DNA of 64,000 nt from CAYRAV01 sp964422365 (lineage in GTDB: Bacteria; Bacillota; Clostridia; Lachnospirales; Lachnospiraceae), in NCBI GenBank assembly GCA_964422365.1, contig CAYRAV010000005.1:1-64000 (forward strand). Reading direction: 5' to 3'. Below the pieces are notes generated by a model. That model searched no databases. It was not told the origin of the DNA and saw only the letters and a program-made list of their open reading frames with translations. Made by a program: the position numbers and the translations under genes. Position 1 is the first letter of the stretch. Each line of letters starts with the position of its first letter. Below, one piece after another: positions 36,427 through 43,372 of this stretch.

Positions 36427-36687
36427 ATTCAAAACCTCCATCAAAATATTATTTTGCATGAAAAAATTTCCCACCGTTCTCATCCTGATTCTCTGGATAA
36501 ATAATGCCGCTATGCCTTCATTGCTAGCTTTAAAATCCTTCAGAACCTTGCTAGCCGCTTCAAAAAAATCCAAAAGTCCCTGCTTCACTCTCTCTTTAAT
36601 ATAGTCTGCACTGTTCATGTAAAACTGAAACTGTACTTTTGAATACTTTGTACGGAAATTTTCTATTACAGACAGAAGAACCGTCAT
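36427..36687 (-). pseudogene. Fossil fused in frame ahead of the LysR gene
   Basis: The first about 41 residues (MTVLLSVIENFRTKYSKVQF...YIKERVKQGLLDF) match the middle of a LysR effector domain (the usual ..GLLDFGLL..). The next about 45 (EAASKVLKDFKASNEGIAAL, FIQRIRMRTVGNFF) come from an unidentified gene end. A stop lies just upstream of this stretch. It is therefore the junction of deleted genes that happens to stay open into the living LysR gene, not an N-terminal domain of it. Confidence 0.65.
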
Positions 36688-36830
36688 GGCATACAGTCAT
36701 ACTACCATTTGATAGCAAAAGACAGTACCCGCTTTGAGGTCCCTGTCTTTTCATTATCCCTGTTTCTCCATTCTTAATAATCTTTTTACCTTTTCCATTG
36801 ATACTCATTTTCATTTATACATACACTTTT

Positions 36831-37097
36831 TTAATTGTTAATGTTGGTATTCTTCTTTTTTCTCACAATACAAAACTGCTCTAAGACTTTGAGGAATTTA
36901 CTCCCATAATTTCCTAAATTTTCCTCTATCATTTTTGCATCTATAATTTCTATTTGCATTTTTTCCTTTTGCTCTGACAACACATCTGCCAATGCATCCA
37001 GATTATTACCAAAATATTTTGGCAATTGCATGTTCCGATGCATTTCTTCCCATAATGTTTCTTTATTTACTATGTTCCTTCCTTCTATTATTATCAT
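36831..37097 (-). CDS. Barstar-like barnase inhibitor
   Basis: 88 residues of the barstar fold: MIIIEGRNIVNKETLWEEMH, then FGNNLDALADVL, matching barstar's NLDALWDxL helix whose two Asp residues plug the barnase active site; both are kept. It lies 71 nt downstream of a barnase-type gene, so it is the immunity protein for that nuclease, acting in the cytosol. An ATG start with a ribosome binding site at AGGAG is present. The C-terminal part (KVLEQFCIVRKKKN) is normal. It is the last gene of the ABC/CPBP-barnase unit; nothing coding follows before the LysR fossil. Confidence 0.85.
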   Translation of the reverse strand: MIIIEGRNIVNKETLWEEMHRNMQLPKYFGNNLDALADVLSEQKEKMQIEIIDAKMIEENLGNYGSKFLKVLEQFCIVRKKKNTNINN

Positions 37098-37168
37098 CTA
37101 TTCTGCCACTCTCCTGCTTTTACCTTTATCCGCTGCTTTGACTATATACTCCATTCCTATTCATGCTT

Positions 37169-37729
37169 TTATTCTTTTCCATATAGCAATACAAATGTTT
37201 CATAATGATTCTCTGTATAATAAATCAGTCCATCATTGGAATATACCATTCTTTTTGCACCACGGCTGTCTGCATGCAACGTATCAATATCACATTCATA
37301 ATAGCTGCGGCCCTCCTTGATTGGAAGATTTTCCTCATAATTTCCAAAATAATCTCCACCAATACATTTTCCATATGCATAATCATCTAAACCGCCACCT
37401 GACCAGCCAAGTGCCTTTGCCTCTTTTTTGGTAATATAATTACTTGGCAGTTTCTTGTATATGGACAGATATAATGCTACTTCTTCTTTACTGTCATAGC
37501 AGCCATCTTCTACTACAGATTCCTTTTGTTTCGCTTCCTCATCCTGTTGTTTCTTATCTGTTTCAGTTTCCTGCTGCTCATCATCCGCTGCCTGTTGTTC
37601 ACTACCTGCTGTAATTTCCGGCTGAGTACTATTCCCTACGAAAATATCACCAGAATCTTCTGCACAGCCAAACAGACAACTAATTAAAACCAATATAAGA
37701 AACAGCCACTTCACAATCTTATTATTCAT
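37169..37729 (-). CDS. Lipoprotein barnase-type ribonuclease
   Basis: 186 residues. A lipoprotein signal (hydrophobic 5-20, lipobox SCLFGC with Cys about 22) is followed by an acidic Gln/Glu-rich linker to about residue 72 and a full barnase domain. All catalytic residues line up with barnase: Lys in NYITKKEA (K27), Glu in YYECDID (E73), the two Arg of SRGAKRMVYS (R83, R87) and His in ENHYETF (H102). The enzyme would cut RNA without a metal. The signal means it leaves the cytoplasm and stays on the outer membrane face. It overlaps the CPBP permease gene by 8 nt and precedes barstar. Confidence 0.9.
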   Translation of the reverse strand: MNNKIVKWLFLILVLISCLFGCAEDSGDIFVGNSTQPEITAGSEQQAADDEQQETETDKKQQDEEAKQKESVVEDGCYDSKEEVALYLSIYKKLPSNYITKKEAKALGWSGGGLDDYAYGKCIGGDYFGNYEENLPIKEGRSYYECDIDTLHADSRGAKRMVYSNDGLIYYTENHYETFVLLYGKE

Positions 37730-39752
37730 AGCTATTTTCCACCTTCACTGCCGCCTTTCTAAGCAGCACAATTCCAATCCCTATACAAACCACCGCTATT
37801 AAAATCATACCTGCACATACAGGTACACTTAATGTTTCTTCAAACAAAAATGGACATATCTTTTGAAGCGGCTCCATATAATGTTCTAATACAACTGCAA
37901 TGACATTATTACAAAGATGCATCAATACTGATGTAAAAATACTTCCTGAGCAATATACACTATATGCCAGTGCCATTCCCAAAAACGTAATCGTAACAGC
38001 TTTGATCAAACTCATATGATAAATTCCAAAAATCAATCCTGACACAAAAATGGCTGTAAACGGTTTCCATTTTTCTTTCATACTTCCAAACAGAAAACCT
38101 CTGAATAAAGTTTCCTCACAGATTGCCGGCATAATTCCTATTACCAGTAATAGTGCCCAAAATGGTTGTCCGGTAAGCCAGTCATCTAACATATTTAGAT
38201 CATTGGCGCTTTCCTTAAAAATCTGTGACAATGGTACACTCAGTAAGAGCATTCCAATATAAGTTCCCAGCCATAAAAATAATGAACCAATTACTGCACT
38301 GACTTTTGGCACTTTAAGAGAAAATAATCTTTTATAATCCGCCTTCATATACCATGCAAAACCTGCTGACAACAATAAAAATAGAATCTGCTGTACCGGC
38401 ACACCTCCAAATCCCAATTTTAACTGTGCATAGCTTCCTATATAGAACATTGCCAATATAGAAATTGCTAATAGCAAAAAGGCATCTCCAATTCCAGGCA
38501 TCTGCCCTTTTTTCATATTTGCACGGCTTTCAAATAGTTTTACGCTGCCGCCATCTCCAAACAGAAGACTCTCACTATTATACATTTTACTCATCATAAA
38601 AATTGCCAAAAAACTATACACAATATTCGTAAATAAAACCAAAAACAAATTTCCAAAACTATATTGGAATGTAAAAATATTTTTTACCAATAATACAATA
38701 TTTGCAATTGGTATCATTGCATAAACGGCATTTAATTCTACACCTGGAATAAAACCAATATATCCGGTCAGCATAACTACCAATAATAATGGTGTGCTGT
38801 AATTTTGTGCCTCTTTGAAACTTTTCGCAAAAATACAGATACAAAGGCATAATGCTGATAACAGCATGGCAAACACAATCACACAAACTAACATAATAAG
38901 AATTGCTGGTATAAAGGTACTTAATTGAATACCTCCTCCCGCATCACTGGTTAATTCAAAGGATTGATACATAAACATACCGATCATTCCCACAGAAATA
39001 AAATTTAAAAGTGCTGAAATGGATGCCAGTGTGGACACTCCTAGAAATTTACTGATAATCAATTCATAATTACTAACCGGAAGTGTCAACAGCGTTTCTA
39101 ATGTTCCTCTTTCTTTCTCTCCTGCTGTAGCATCAATTGCCGGATAAATGGCTCCCAGTAAAATACTGGTAATCATCAGAAATGGAAGCAGCGATCCAAT
39201 AATAGAACCAAATGTTTCCTCATTAGAAGACAAATCCACGCTTTCTGACATTACAGGATACAACATTGTTGTAACGTCCAATCCCTCTGCTTCTATTGCC
39301 TTTTTTCTGAGCTGCTCCCTGTATTCTGTAATGACATCCTCCATCATATCTGCTGCTGTAGAAGAAGCACTAACCGAAGACAGATATTGTATATTGTATA
39401 TCATCTGTTTCTCTTTTTTTTCTTCTGTAATACAGACATCAATTTTCTTTTCTTCCAATGCCTGTTTCCAATCCTCACACTCCACCACTTCAAAATGATA
39501 ATCCAGCTCATCTGTATCATCCAGCAAAATATTTTTTATGTCTTCTGCCTCCTGCACCTGATAAAAAGCTACTTTATATGTAGAATCCTGTTGATGCTGT
39601 TCAATGGCACTGCCTGCATATATGGCACCTAAAAACAGCAATGGGTATAATACAATCGGTATCAAAATCATAATAATTACTGTTTTTTTGTCCCTCAAAA
39701 TGTCTAACATTTCCTTTTTATACAAAGAAAAAATTGCACTACGCTTCATCAT
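37722..39752 (-). CDS. ABC-2 type permease fused to CPBP intramembrane protease
   Basis: 676 residues. The N-terminal part (about 1-400) is an ABC-2 permease of NatB type: a cytosolic start with KEMLDILRDKKTVIIMI, a large outside loop, then several helices and GERERGTLETLLTLPVS-like coupling sequence. The C-terminal about 240 residues are a CPBP (Abi/CaaX-protease-like) domain with CEETLFRGF (the EExxxR motif), GIYHMS and HLCNN metal-site motifs. It overlaps the ATPase gene by 14 nt and the lipoprotein barnase gene by 8 nt. Such fusions are found in Clostridia; cargo and protease substrate are unknown. The CPBP part could process the barnase or another exported protein. Confidence 0.9.
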   Translation of the reverse strand: MMKRSAIFSLYKKEMLDILRDKKTVIIMILIPIVLYPLLFLGAIYAGSAIEQHQQDSTYKVAFYQVQEAEDIKNILLDDTDELDYHFEVVECEDWKQALEEKKIDVCITEEKKEKQMIYNIQYLSSVSASSTAADMMEDVITEYREQLRKKAIEAEGLDVTTMLYPVMSESVDLSSNEETFGSIIGSLLPFLMITSILLGAIYPAIDATAGEKERGTLETLLTLPVSNYELIISKFLGVSTLASISALLNFISVGMIGMFMYQSFELTSDAGGGIQLSTFIPAILIMLVCVIVFAMLLSALCLCICIFAKSFKEAQNYSTPLLLVVMLTGYIGFIPGVELNAVYAMIPIANIVLLVKNIFTFQYSFGNLFLVLFTNIVYSFLAIFMMSKMYNSESLLFGDGGSVKLFESRANMKKGQMPGIGDAFLLLAISILAMFYIGSYAQLKLGFGGVPVQQILFLLLSAGFAWYMKADYKRLFSLKVPKVSAVIGSLFLWLGTYIGMLLLSVPLSQIFKESANDLNMLDDWLTGQPFWALLLVIGIMPAICEETLFRGFLFGSMKEKWKPFTAIFVSGLIFGIYHMSLIKAVTITFLGMALAYSVYCSGSIFTSVLMHLCNNVIAVVLEHYMEPLQKICPFLFEETLSVPVCAGMILIAVVCIGIGIVLLRKAAVKVENSYE

Positions 39753-40545
39753 GTTCCCTCTCTTCTCCCCTCATAATTGTCATAAATACATCTCTAAGAT
39801 TATCTGTTCCTGTCTGTTCCATCAATTCTTCTGCAGTTCCTCTGGCAATAATATTTCCTTTATGAATCATAATAATCCTGTCACATAAATACTGTGCCTC
39901 TTCCATATAATGTGTAGAATATATTACCGTTTTTCCTCGTTCCTTTTCCTGTTTCATGAAATTCACAATTGCTTCACTGCTTAAAATATCAAGTCCCAGT
40001 GTAGGTTCATCAAAAATGTAAATCTCTGGTTGATGTATCAGGCATCTGGCAATAGATGCTCTTTGCGTCTGACCTGTAGATAGCTTTTCAATTCTGTTAT
40101 CACCAAAACTTTCCATATCAAGAACCCGGAAAATTTCCTGAATTCTCTTTTCTACTTCTTCCTTTGGCAATTGATATACAGAGCCAAACACCCTCAACAT
40201 TTCTCTTACACTTAACCTGTGATACAATTTGGTATTACCTGACAAATATCCTATTTTCTTTTTAATTTCTACTGTATTACTTAAAACTTTTCCTTCCTGG
40301 TCTGTAATAGAAACGGTTCCTTCTGTTGGTTCCATTAAGTTGCCAAGCATACGGAGAAGAGTTGTCTTTCCAGCACCATTTGGACCTAAAATTCCAACAA
40401 TTTCTCCCTCTCCGATTTCCAACGAAATATGATTGACTGCATAAAATTCTTTTTTCGTTCTCTGTTTCCTGCCAAAAAACTTTTTTTTGTTTTGCTGTGC
40501 TTCATTTTTTATAAATATTTTGCACAGGCTATCCGCTTTAATCAT
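39739..40545 (-). CDS. ABC transporter ATP-binding protein (NatA type)
   Basis: About 268 residues. Walker A GPNGAGKTT, Q-loop, signature LSTGQTQRASIARC, Walker B IYIFDEPTLGLD and switch His YSTHYMEEAQ are all present, with the linker lengths of NatA-like ATPases that pair with ABC-2 permeases. I start at the ATG at 40545 (MIKADSLCKIF) because GAGGAAA lies just before it; the ATG at 40575 has no such site. It powers the permease/CPBP protein at 37722-39752 and is the first gene of the operon. A 16-bp leader hairpin (40576-40612), an operator candidate and a good promoter lie upstream. Confidence 0.93.
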   Translation of the reverse strand: MIKADSLCKIFIKNEAQQNKKKFFGRKQRTKKEFYAVNHISLEIGEGEIVGILGPNGAGKTTLLRMLGNLMEPTEGTVSITDQEGKVLSNTVEIKKKIGYLSGNTKLYHRLSVREMLRVFGSVYQLPKEEVEKRIQEIFRVLDMESFGDNRIEKLSTGQTQRASIARCLIHQPEIYIFDEPTLGLDILSSEAIVNFMKQEKERGKTVIYSTHYMEEAQYLCDRIIMIHKGNIIARGTAEELMEQTGTDNLRDVFMTIMRGEEREHDEA

Positions 40546-40575
40546 AATAAATTTCCTCTTTCTTTCTACAAACAC

Positions 40576-40612
40576 AATTTAAGAGACAAAAACACCTTTT
40601 GTCTCTTAAATT
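40576..40612 (-). promoter_or_regulatory. 16-bp perfect leader hairpin
   Basis: AATTTAAGAGACAAAA / TTTTGTCTCTTAAATT with a 5-nt loop, between the promoter and the ribosome binding site of the ABC-barnase operon. No U-run follows on the minus strand, so translational or stability control is as likely as termination. Confidence 0.55.
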
Positions 40613-40628
40613 CAGACTATCCTGTTAT

Positions 40629-40651
40629 TGATACAATAAAACATTGTATCA
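40629..40651 (-). promoter_or_regulatory. Operator candidate downstream of the operon promoter
   Basis: TGATACAAT-AAAAC-ATTGTATCA, a perfect 9-bp inverted repeat with a 5-nt spacer, lying just past the expected transcription start of the promoter at 40664-40692. A repressor here would block the ABC/barnase operon. The repressor is not known; the adjacent XRE gene has a different inverted repeat in its own leader. Confidence 0.6.
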
Positions 40652-40663
40652 TGCTATGCAATT

Positions 40664-40692
40664 ATTATAAGTTATCTACTATAGAAAATCAA
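40664..40692 (-). promoter_or_regulatory. Promoter of the ABC-CPBP-barnase-barstar operon
   Basis: Minus strand: TTGATT (40692-40687), a 17-nt spacer and TATAAT (40669-40664). Followed by the operator candidate at 40629-40651. The start would lie near 40657, giving a leader of about 110 nt that contains the 16-bp hairpin. Confidence 0.75.
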
Positions 40693-40776
40693 GATATGGA
40701 ACAAAAATCCCATACCTCTCCTACAATGAGGCATCATTACAGCCAGCCATAAAATAAAACTGATTATGATTGGCAT
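40672..40776 (-). CDS. Possible 34-residue hydrophobic peptide
   Basis: ATG at 40776 with AGAGGTG 7-8 nt upstream. Reads MPIIISFILWLAVMMPHCRR and then GMGFLFHILIFYSR: a short membrane segment followed by His, Cys and Arg. It lies between the XRE gene and the ABC operon and overlaps that operon's promoter. It may be a small membrane protein or chance; no family is recognised. Confidence 0.35.
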   Translation of the reverse strand: MPIIISFILWLAVMMPHCRRGMGFLFHILIFYSR

Positions 40777-40939
40777 TTTCACACACCTCTTTTCCTGCTG
40801 GCTTTATGTTATACTTATTTATTTTCTATGCCTAAGAATACTCATAGCAGCTGCAAAAAAGCACAATGCAGCACTTGATCAGGCAGCAGAATATTCCATA
40901 AATGCAACAATAAGAAAAATTATTCTCATTACATAGATT

Positions 40940-41446
40940 TTATTTTCGCCTTAACAATCTTATTTTCATAGCTTCACTTTTTGCTAAGCAGCCACTGCTA
41001 TACAGCACCCCTAAGATCATAATTCCATACGCAAATCCTAATGCAAAATCTGCAACCGCCCCATCAGCAAAAGTGTCCGATATCCCCAAAAATTCTAAAA
41101 TTATATAGGCAGTGAAGAAAAATAACCCACCCGCAAACAGATAGTACATTCGATTTACAAGCTGCCGCTTCTGATTATTGCTATAATCCGCAATCCCTAA
41201 CAAGGTTTCTTCTGTTTCTTTGTTCATACTCTCACTTTTCCTTTCTCCATCTAATATCTCTTTGATTTCAACATTATAATAATCTGAAATTCGAATCAAA
41301 AGATCTAAATCTGGCATATTAGTTCCTGTTTCCCATCTAGAAACAGTTCTCCCTGATACACCAAAGAGTTCTGCAAGTTGTTCTTGTGTAATTCCCTTTT
41401 CTTTTCGAAGTACCTTAAGAAAACCACCTATTTTTTTCTGATCCAT
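40940..41446 (-). CDS. XRE-family regulator with two membrane helices
   Basis: 168 residues. The N-terminal about 60 are a helix-turn-helix of XRE type (LRKEKGITQEQLAELFGVSG, RTVSRWETGTNMPDLDLLI). After a polar linker come two hydrophobic segments (MYYLFAGGLFFFTAYIILEFLG and DFALGFAYGIMILGVLYSSG, quoted in part), so the DNA-binding domain is probably tethered to the membrane. AAGGAG lies before the ATG. Its gene lies upstream of and parallel to the ABC/barnase operon and has its own inverted repeat (41508-41526), consistent with self-regulation. Likely links membrane state to transcription of the neighbouring operon, by position only. Confidence 0.85.
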   Translation of the reverse strand: MDQKKIGGFLKVLRKEKGITQEQLAELFGVSGRTVSRWETGTNMPDLDLLIRISDYYNVEIKEILDGERKSESMNKETEETLLGIADYSNNQKRQLVNRMYYLFAGGLFFFTAYIILEFLGISDTFADGAVADFALGFAYGIMILGVLYSSGCLAKSEAMKIRLLRRK

Positions 41447-41507
41447 TATTTTTCTCCTTTCGCTTAAATCATACTATATCCCACTAAAAAATAACACGAC
41501 ACCAAAC

Positions 41508-41526
41508 GAGAAATAGTGTATTTCTC
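41508..41526 (-). promoter_or_regulatory. Operator candidate of the XRE gene
   Basis: GAGAAATA-GTG-TATTTCTC, a perfect 8-bp inverted repeat in the leader region of the XRE gene. A second dyad, AGACATAATATGTCT (41533-41547), follows and abuts the MITE at 41549. XRE repressors often bind such sites to control their own genes. Confidence 0.5.
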
Positions 41527-41548
41527 TGCATTAGACATAATATGTCTA

Positions 41549-41710
41549 GAGCGTGTTTGAAAATTGCTTGTGACAAGATGTGCATCACAATTTGTGGGGG
41601 GATTTAGTCCAAATTTATGAGGTGCAGCGGGCTGCATTGATTAAATTTGGAACAAATATCTGTACAAAATAGGGCGTGCAGATTGGGGCAATGAATTTTA
41701 AAACACGCTC
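41549..41710. mobile_element. MITE copy, 162 bp, with TA flanks
   Basis: Ends GAGCGTGTTTGAAAATTG and ATTTTAAAACACGCTC, flanked by TA at 41547-41548 and 41711-41712. Central module absent, as in the copy at 35320-35479. It is the cleanest example of both ends plus a TA duplication. The rest of the 893-bp gap (41447-42339) holds a second copy, a solo end and no gene. Confidence 0.85.
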
Positions 41711-41861
41711 TAGATTCCAGTCCACCATCTATGCTCTTTGTGTAAATCTTTGATAACATCTACTCTAACTAACAAATTCAAAATCCCTATAACTATTTAG
41801 TATTTTACAGTTACAACACAAACCTGTACAGCTTCAGCACACATTGCCTGTGGTAATGAAG

Positions 41862-41877
41862 GTTCAAACATACTCCA
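41862..41877. repeat. Solo MITE terminal-repeat fragment
   Basis: GTTCAAACATACTCC, a degenerate right end of the MITE family, between two complete copies. Confidence 0.4.
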
Positions 41878-41964
41878 ACAATATGATACCTGCCATTTGA
41901 AAAATGCACAATAATTTTTTTTAAACTATTTCTTTTCTTTCCAAAATATGATATAAATATACTA

Positions 41965-42250
41965 GAGCGTGTTTGAAAATTGTTTGTGACAAGATGCACG
42001 TCACAATTTGCGGGGGATTTGGTCCAAATTCATGAGGTACAGCGGGCTGCATCCATTAAATTTGGAACAAATATCCATACCATATCGGACAAAGTCCGCC
42101 AGCCCGCATGGGCATGAGTTACGGGATACCCGGATGGGTATACCATATCGGACAAAGTCCGCCAGCCCGAATGGTATGAATTGTGGCAGGCCCGCATGGG
42201 TACACCAAGCAAGGTGTACAGATTGTGGCAATGAATTTTCAAACACACTC
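41965..42250. mobile_element. MITE copy, 286 bp, with duplicated central module
   Basis: Ends GAGCGTGTTTGAAAATTG and ATTTTCAAACACACTC, flanked by TA at 41963-41964 and 42251-42252. The module starting CCATATCGGACAAAGTCCGC occurs twice in tandem, about 63 nt apart. This shows the element grows and shrinks in units of that hairpin-rich module. Confidence 0.85.
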
Positions 42251-42339
42251 TAGTACACCGAACAATAAGCCATTCGCAGTTTAGCTTGCTATTTTTAATC
42301 ATTACTTATTCTTTATAATGGAAAGTGAGGGAATTTTAT

Positions 42340-43269
42340 ATGGAAAATAAAAGAATTGTTGTTGCTTTAGGACATGCTGCATTTGGAACAGTATTCAAGG
42401 ACCAAAAAGAAGCTGTTATAAGTGCTGCCAAAGCAATTGCTGATTTGGTAGAAGATAAATATCAGGTTGTCATTACACACAGTAATGCACCTCAGGTTGG
42501 CATGATTCATTCTGCTATGACAGAATTCAGCCGTTTGGATTCTTCTTATACAGTAGCACCAATGTCTATCTGTAGTGCTATGAGCCAGGGATATATTGGA
42601 TATGATTTACAGAATGCCATTCGTACAGAATTACTAGATAGGGGAATTTTCAAAACGGTTACTACTTTAATTACACAAGTGCGTGTTGATCCTTTTGATC
42701 CTGCATTTACCAATCCGACAAAAATAATTGGGCGTCTTATGACAGCAGAAGAAGCAAAGGCAGAAGAGGCAAAAGGAAACTATACAGTTGAAACAGATGG
42801 CGGCTATAGAAGAATTATCGCTGCACCAAAACCAATTGAAATCTACGAAATCGATGCAATTAATACTTTACTTGATGCCAGCCAGATTGTAATTGCCTGT
42901 GGCGGTGGTGGTATTCCTGTATTACAGCAAGGCAGCCACTTAAAAGGTGCCAGTGCTGTTATTGAAAAAGATTTGATTGCTGCACGTATGGCTGACCAAG
43001 TCAATGCAGATGCACTTTTATTTTTGACAAATGTGGAAAAGGCTTGTCTGAATTATCAGAAAGAAAATGAAATTTCTATTGACACTGTAGATGTGAAAAC
43101 ACTTTCCAACTATGCAAAAGAGGGGCATTTCTCAACCGGCTCTATGCTGCCTAAGGTAGAAGCTGCCGTAGAATTTGTCAGTGCTTCTAATCATCGTAAG
43201 GCAATTATTACAAACCTTGATAATGCAAGGGCCGCAATGAAGGGCAAAACAGGAACACAAATCCAGTAA
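42340..43269 (+). CDS. arcC: Carbamate kinase
   Basis: 309 residues of the amino-acid-kinase family. It makes ATP from carbamoyl phosphate, releasing ammonia and CO2, in fermentation of arginine, citrulline or purine-derived carbamoyl compounds. Motifs include IVVALGHAAFG at the N terminus (most members have ALGGNAL), THSNAPQVG, IACGGGGIPV and EKDLIAARMADQVNAD. The GHAAFG variant of the first loop is worth noting, but all other binding segments look normal. I start at the ATG at 42340, with GAGGGAA upstream, rather than 42325. No arginine deiminase or transcarbamylase gene is adjacent. A terminator follows (43291-43329). Confidence 0.93.
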   Translation: MENKRIVVALGHAAFGTVFKDQKEAVISAAKAIADLVEDKYQVVITHSNAPQVGMIHSAMTEFSRLDSSYTVAPMSICSAMSQGYIGYDLQNAIRTELLDRGIFKTVTTLITQVRVDPFDPAFTNPTKIIGRLMTAEEAKAEEAKGNYTVETDGGYRRIIAAPKPIEIYEIDAINTLLDASQIVIACGGGGIPVLQQGSHLKGASAVIEKDLIAARMADQVNADALLFLTNVEKACLNYQKENEISIDTVDVKTLSNYAKEGHFSTGSMLPKVEAAVEFVSASNHRKAIITNLDNARAAMKGKTGTQIQ

Positions 43270-43290
43270 TTCGTACAATAATATTACAAG

Positions 43291-43329
43291 AGGAACACTA
43301 AGAACTGTCATAATTAGTGTTCCTTTTCT
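43291..43329 (+). terminator. Terminator of the carbamate kinase gene
   Basis: AGGAACACTAA / TTAGTGTTCCT, an 11-bp perfect stem with a 12-nt loop, followed by TTTTCTC on the plus strand. It sits between the convergent arcC and gatB genes and may serve both. Confidence 0.85.
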
Positions 43330-43372
43330 CTAATCATAACAGTTCCTCTATGTTCATCGCTTATTCTGCTTT

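Noticed and set aside
41549..42250. The repeated MITE units as a CRISPR array
   Set aside because: Copies are long (160-290 bp), dispersed, have inverted terminal repeats and are not separated by uniform spacers.
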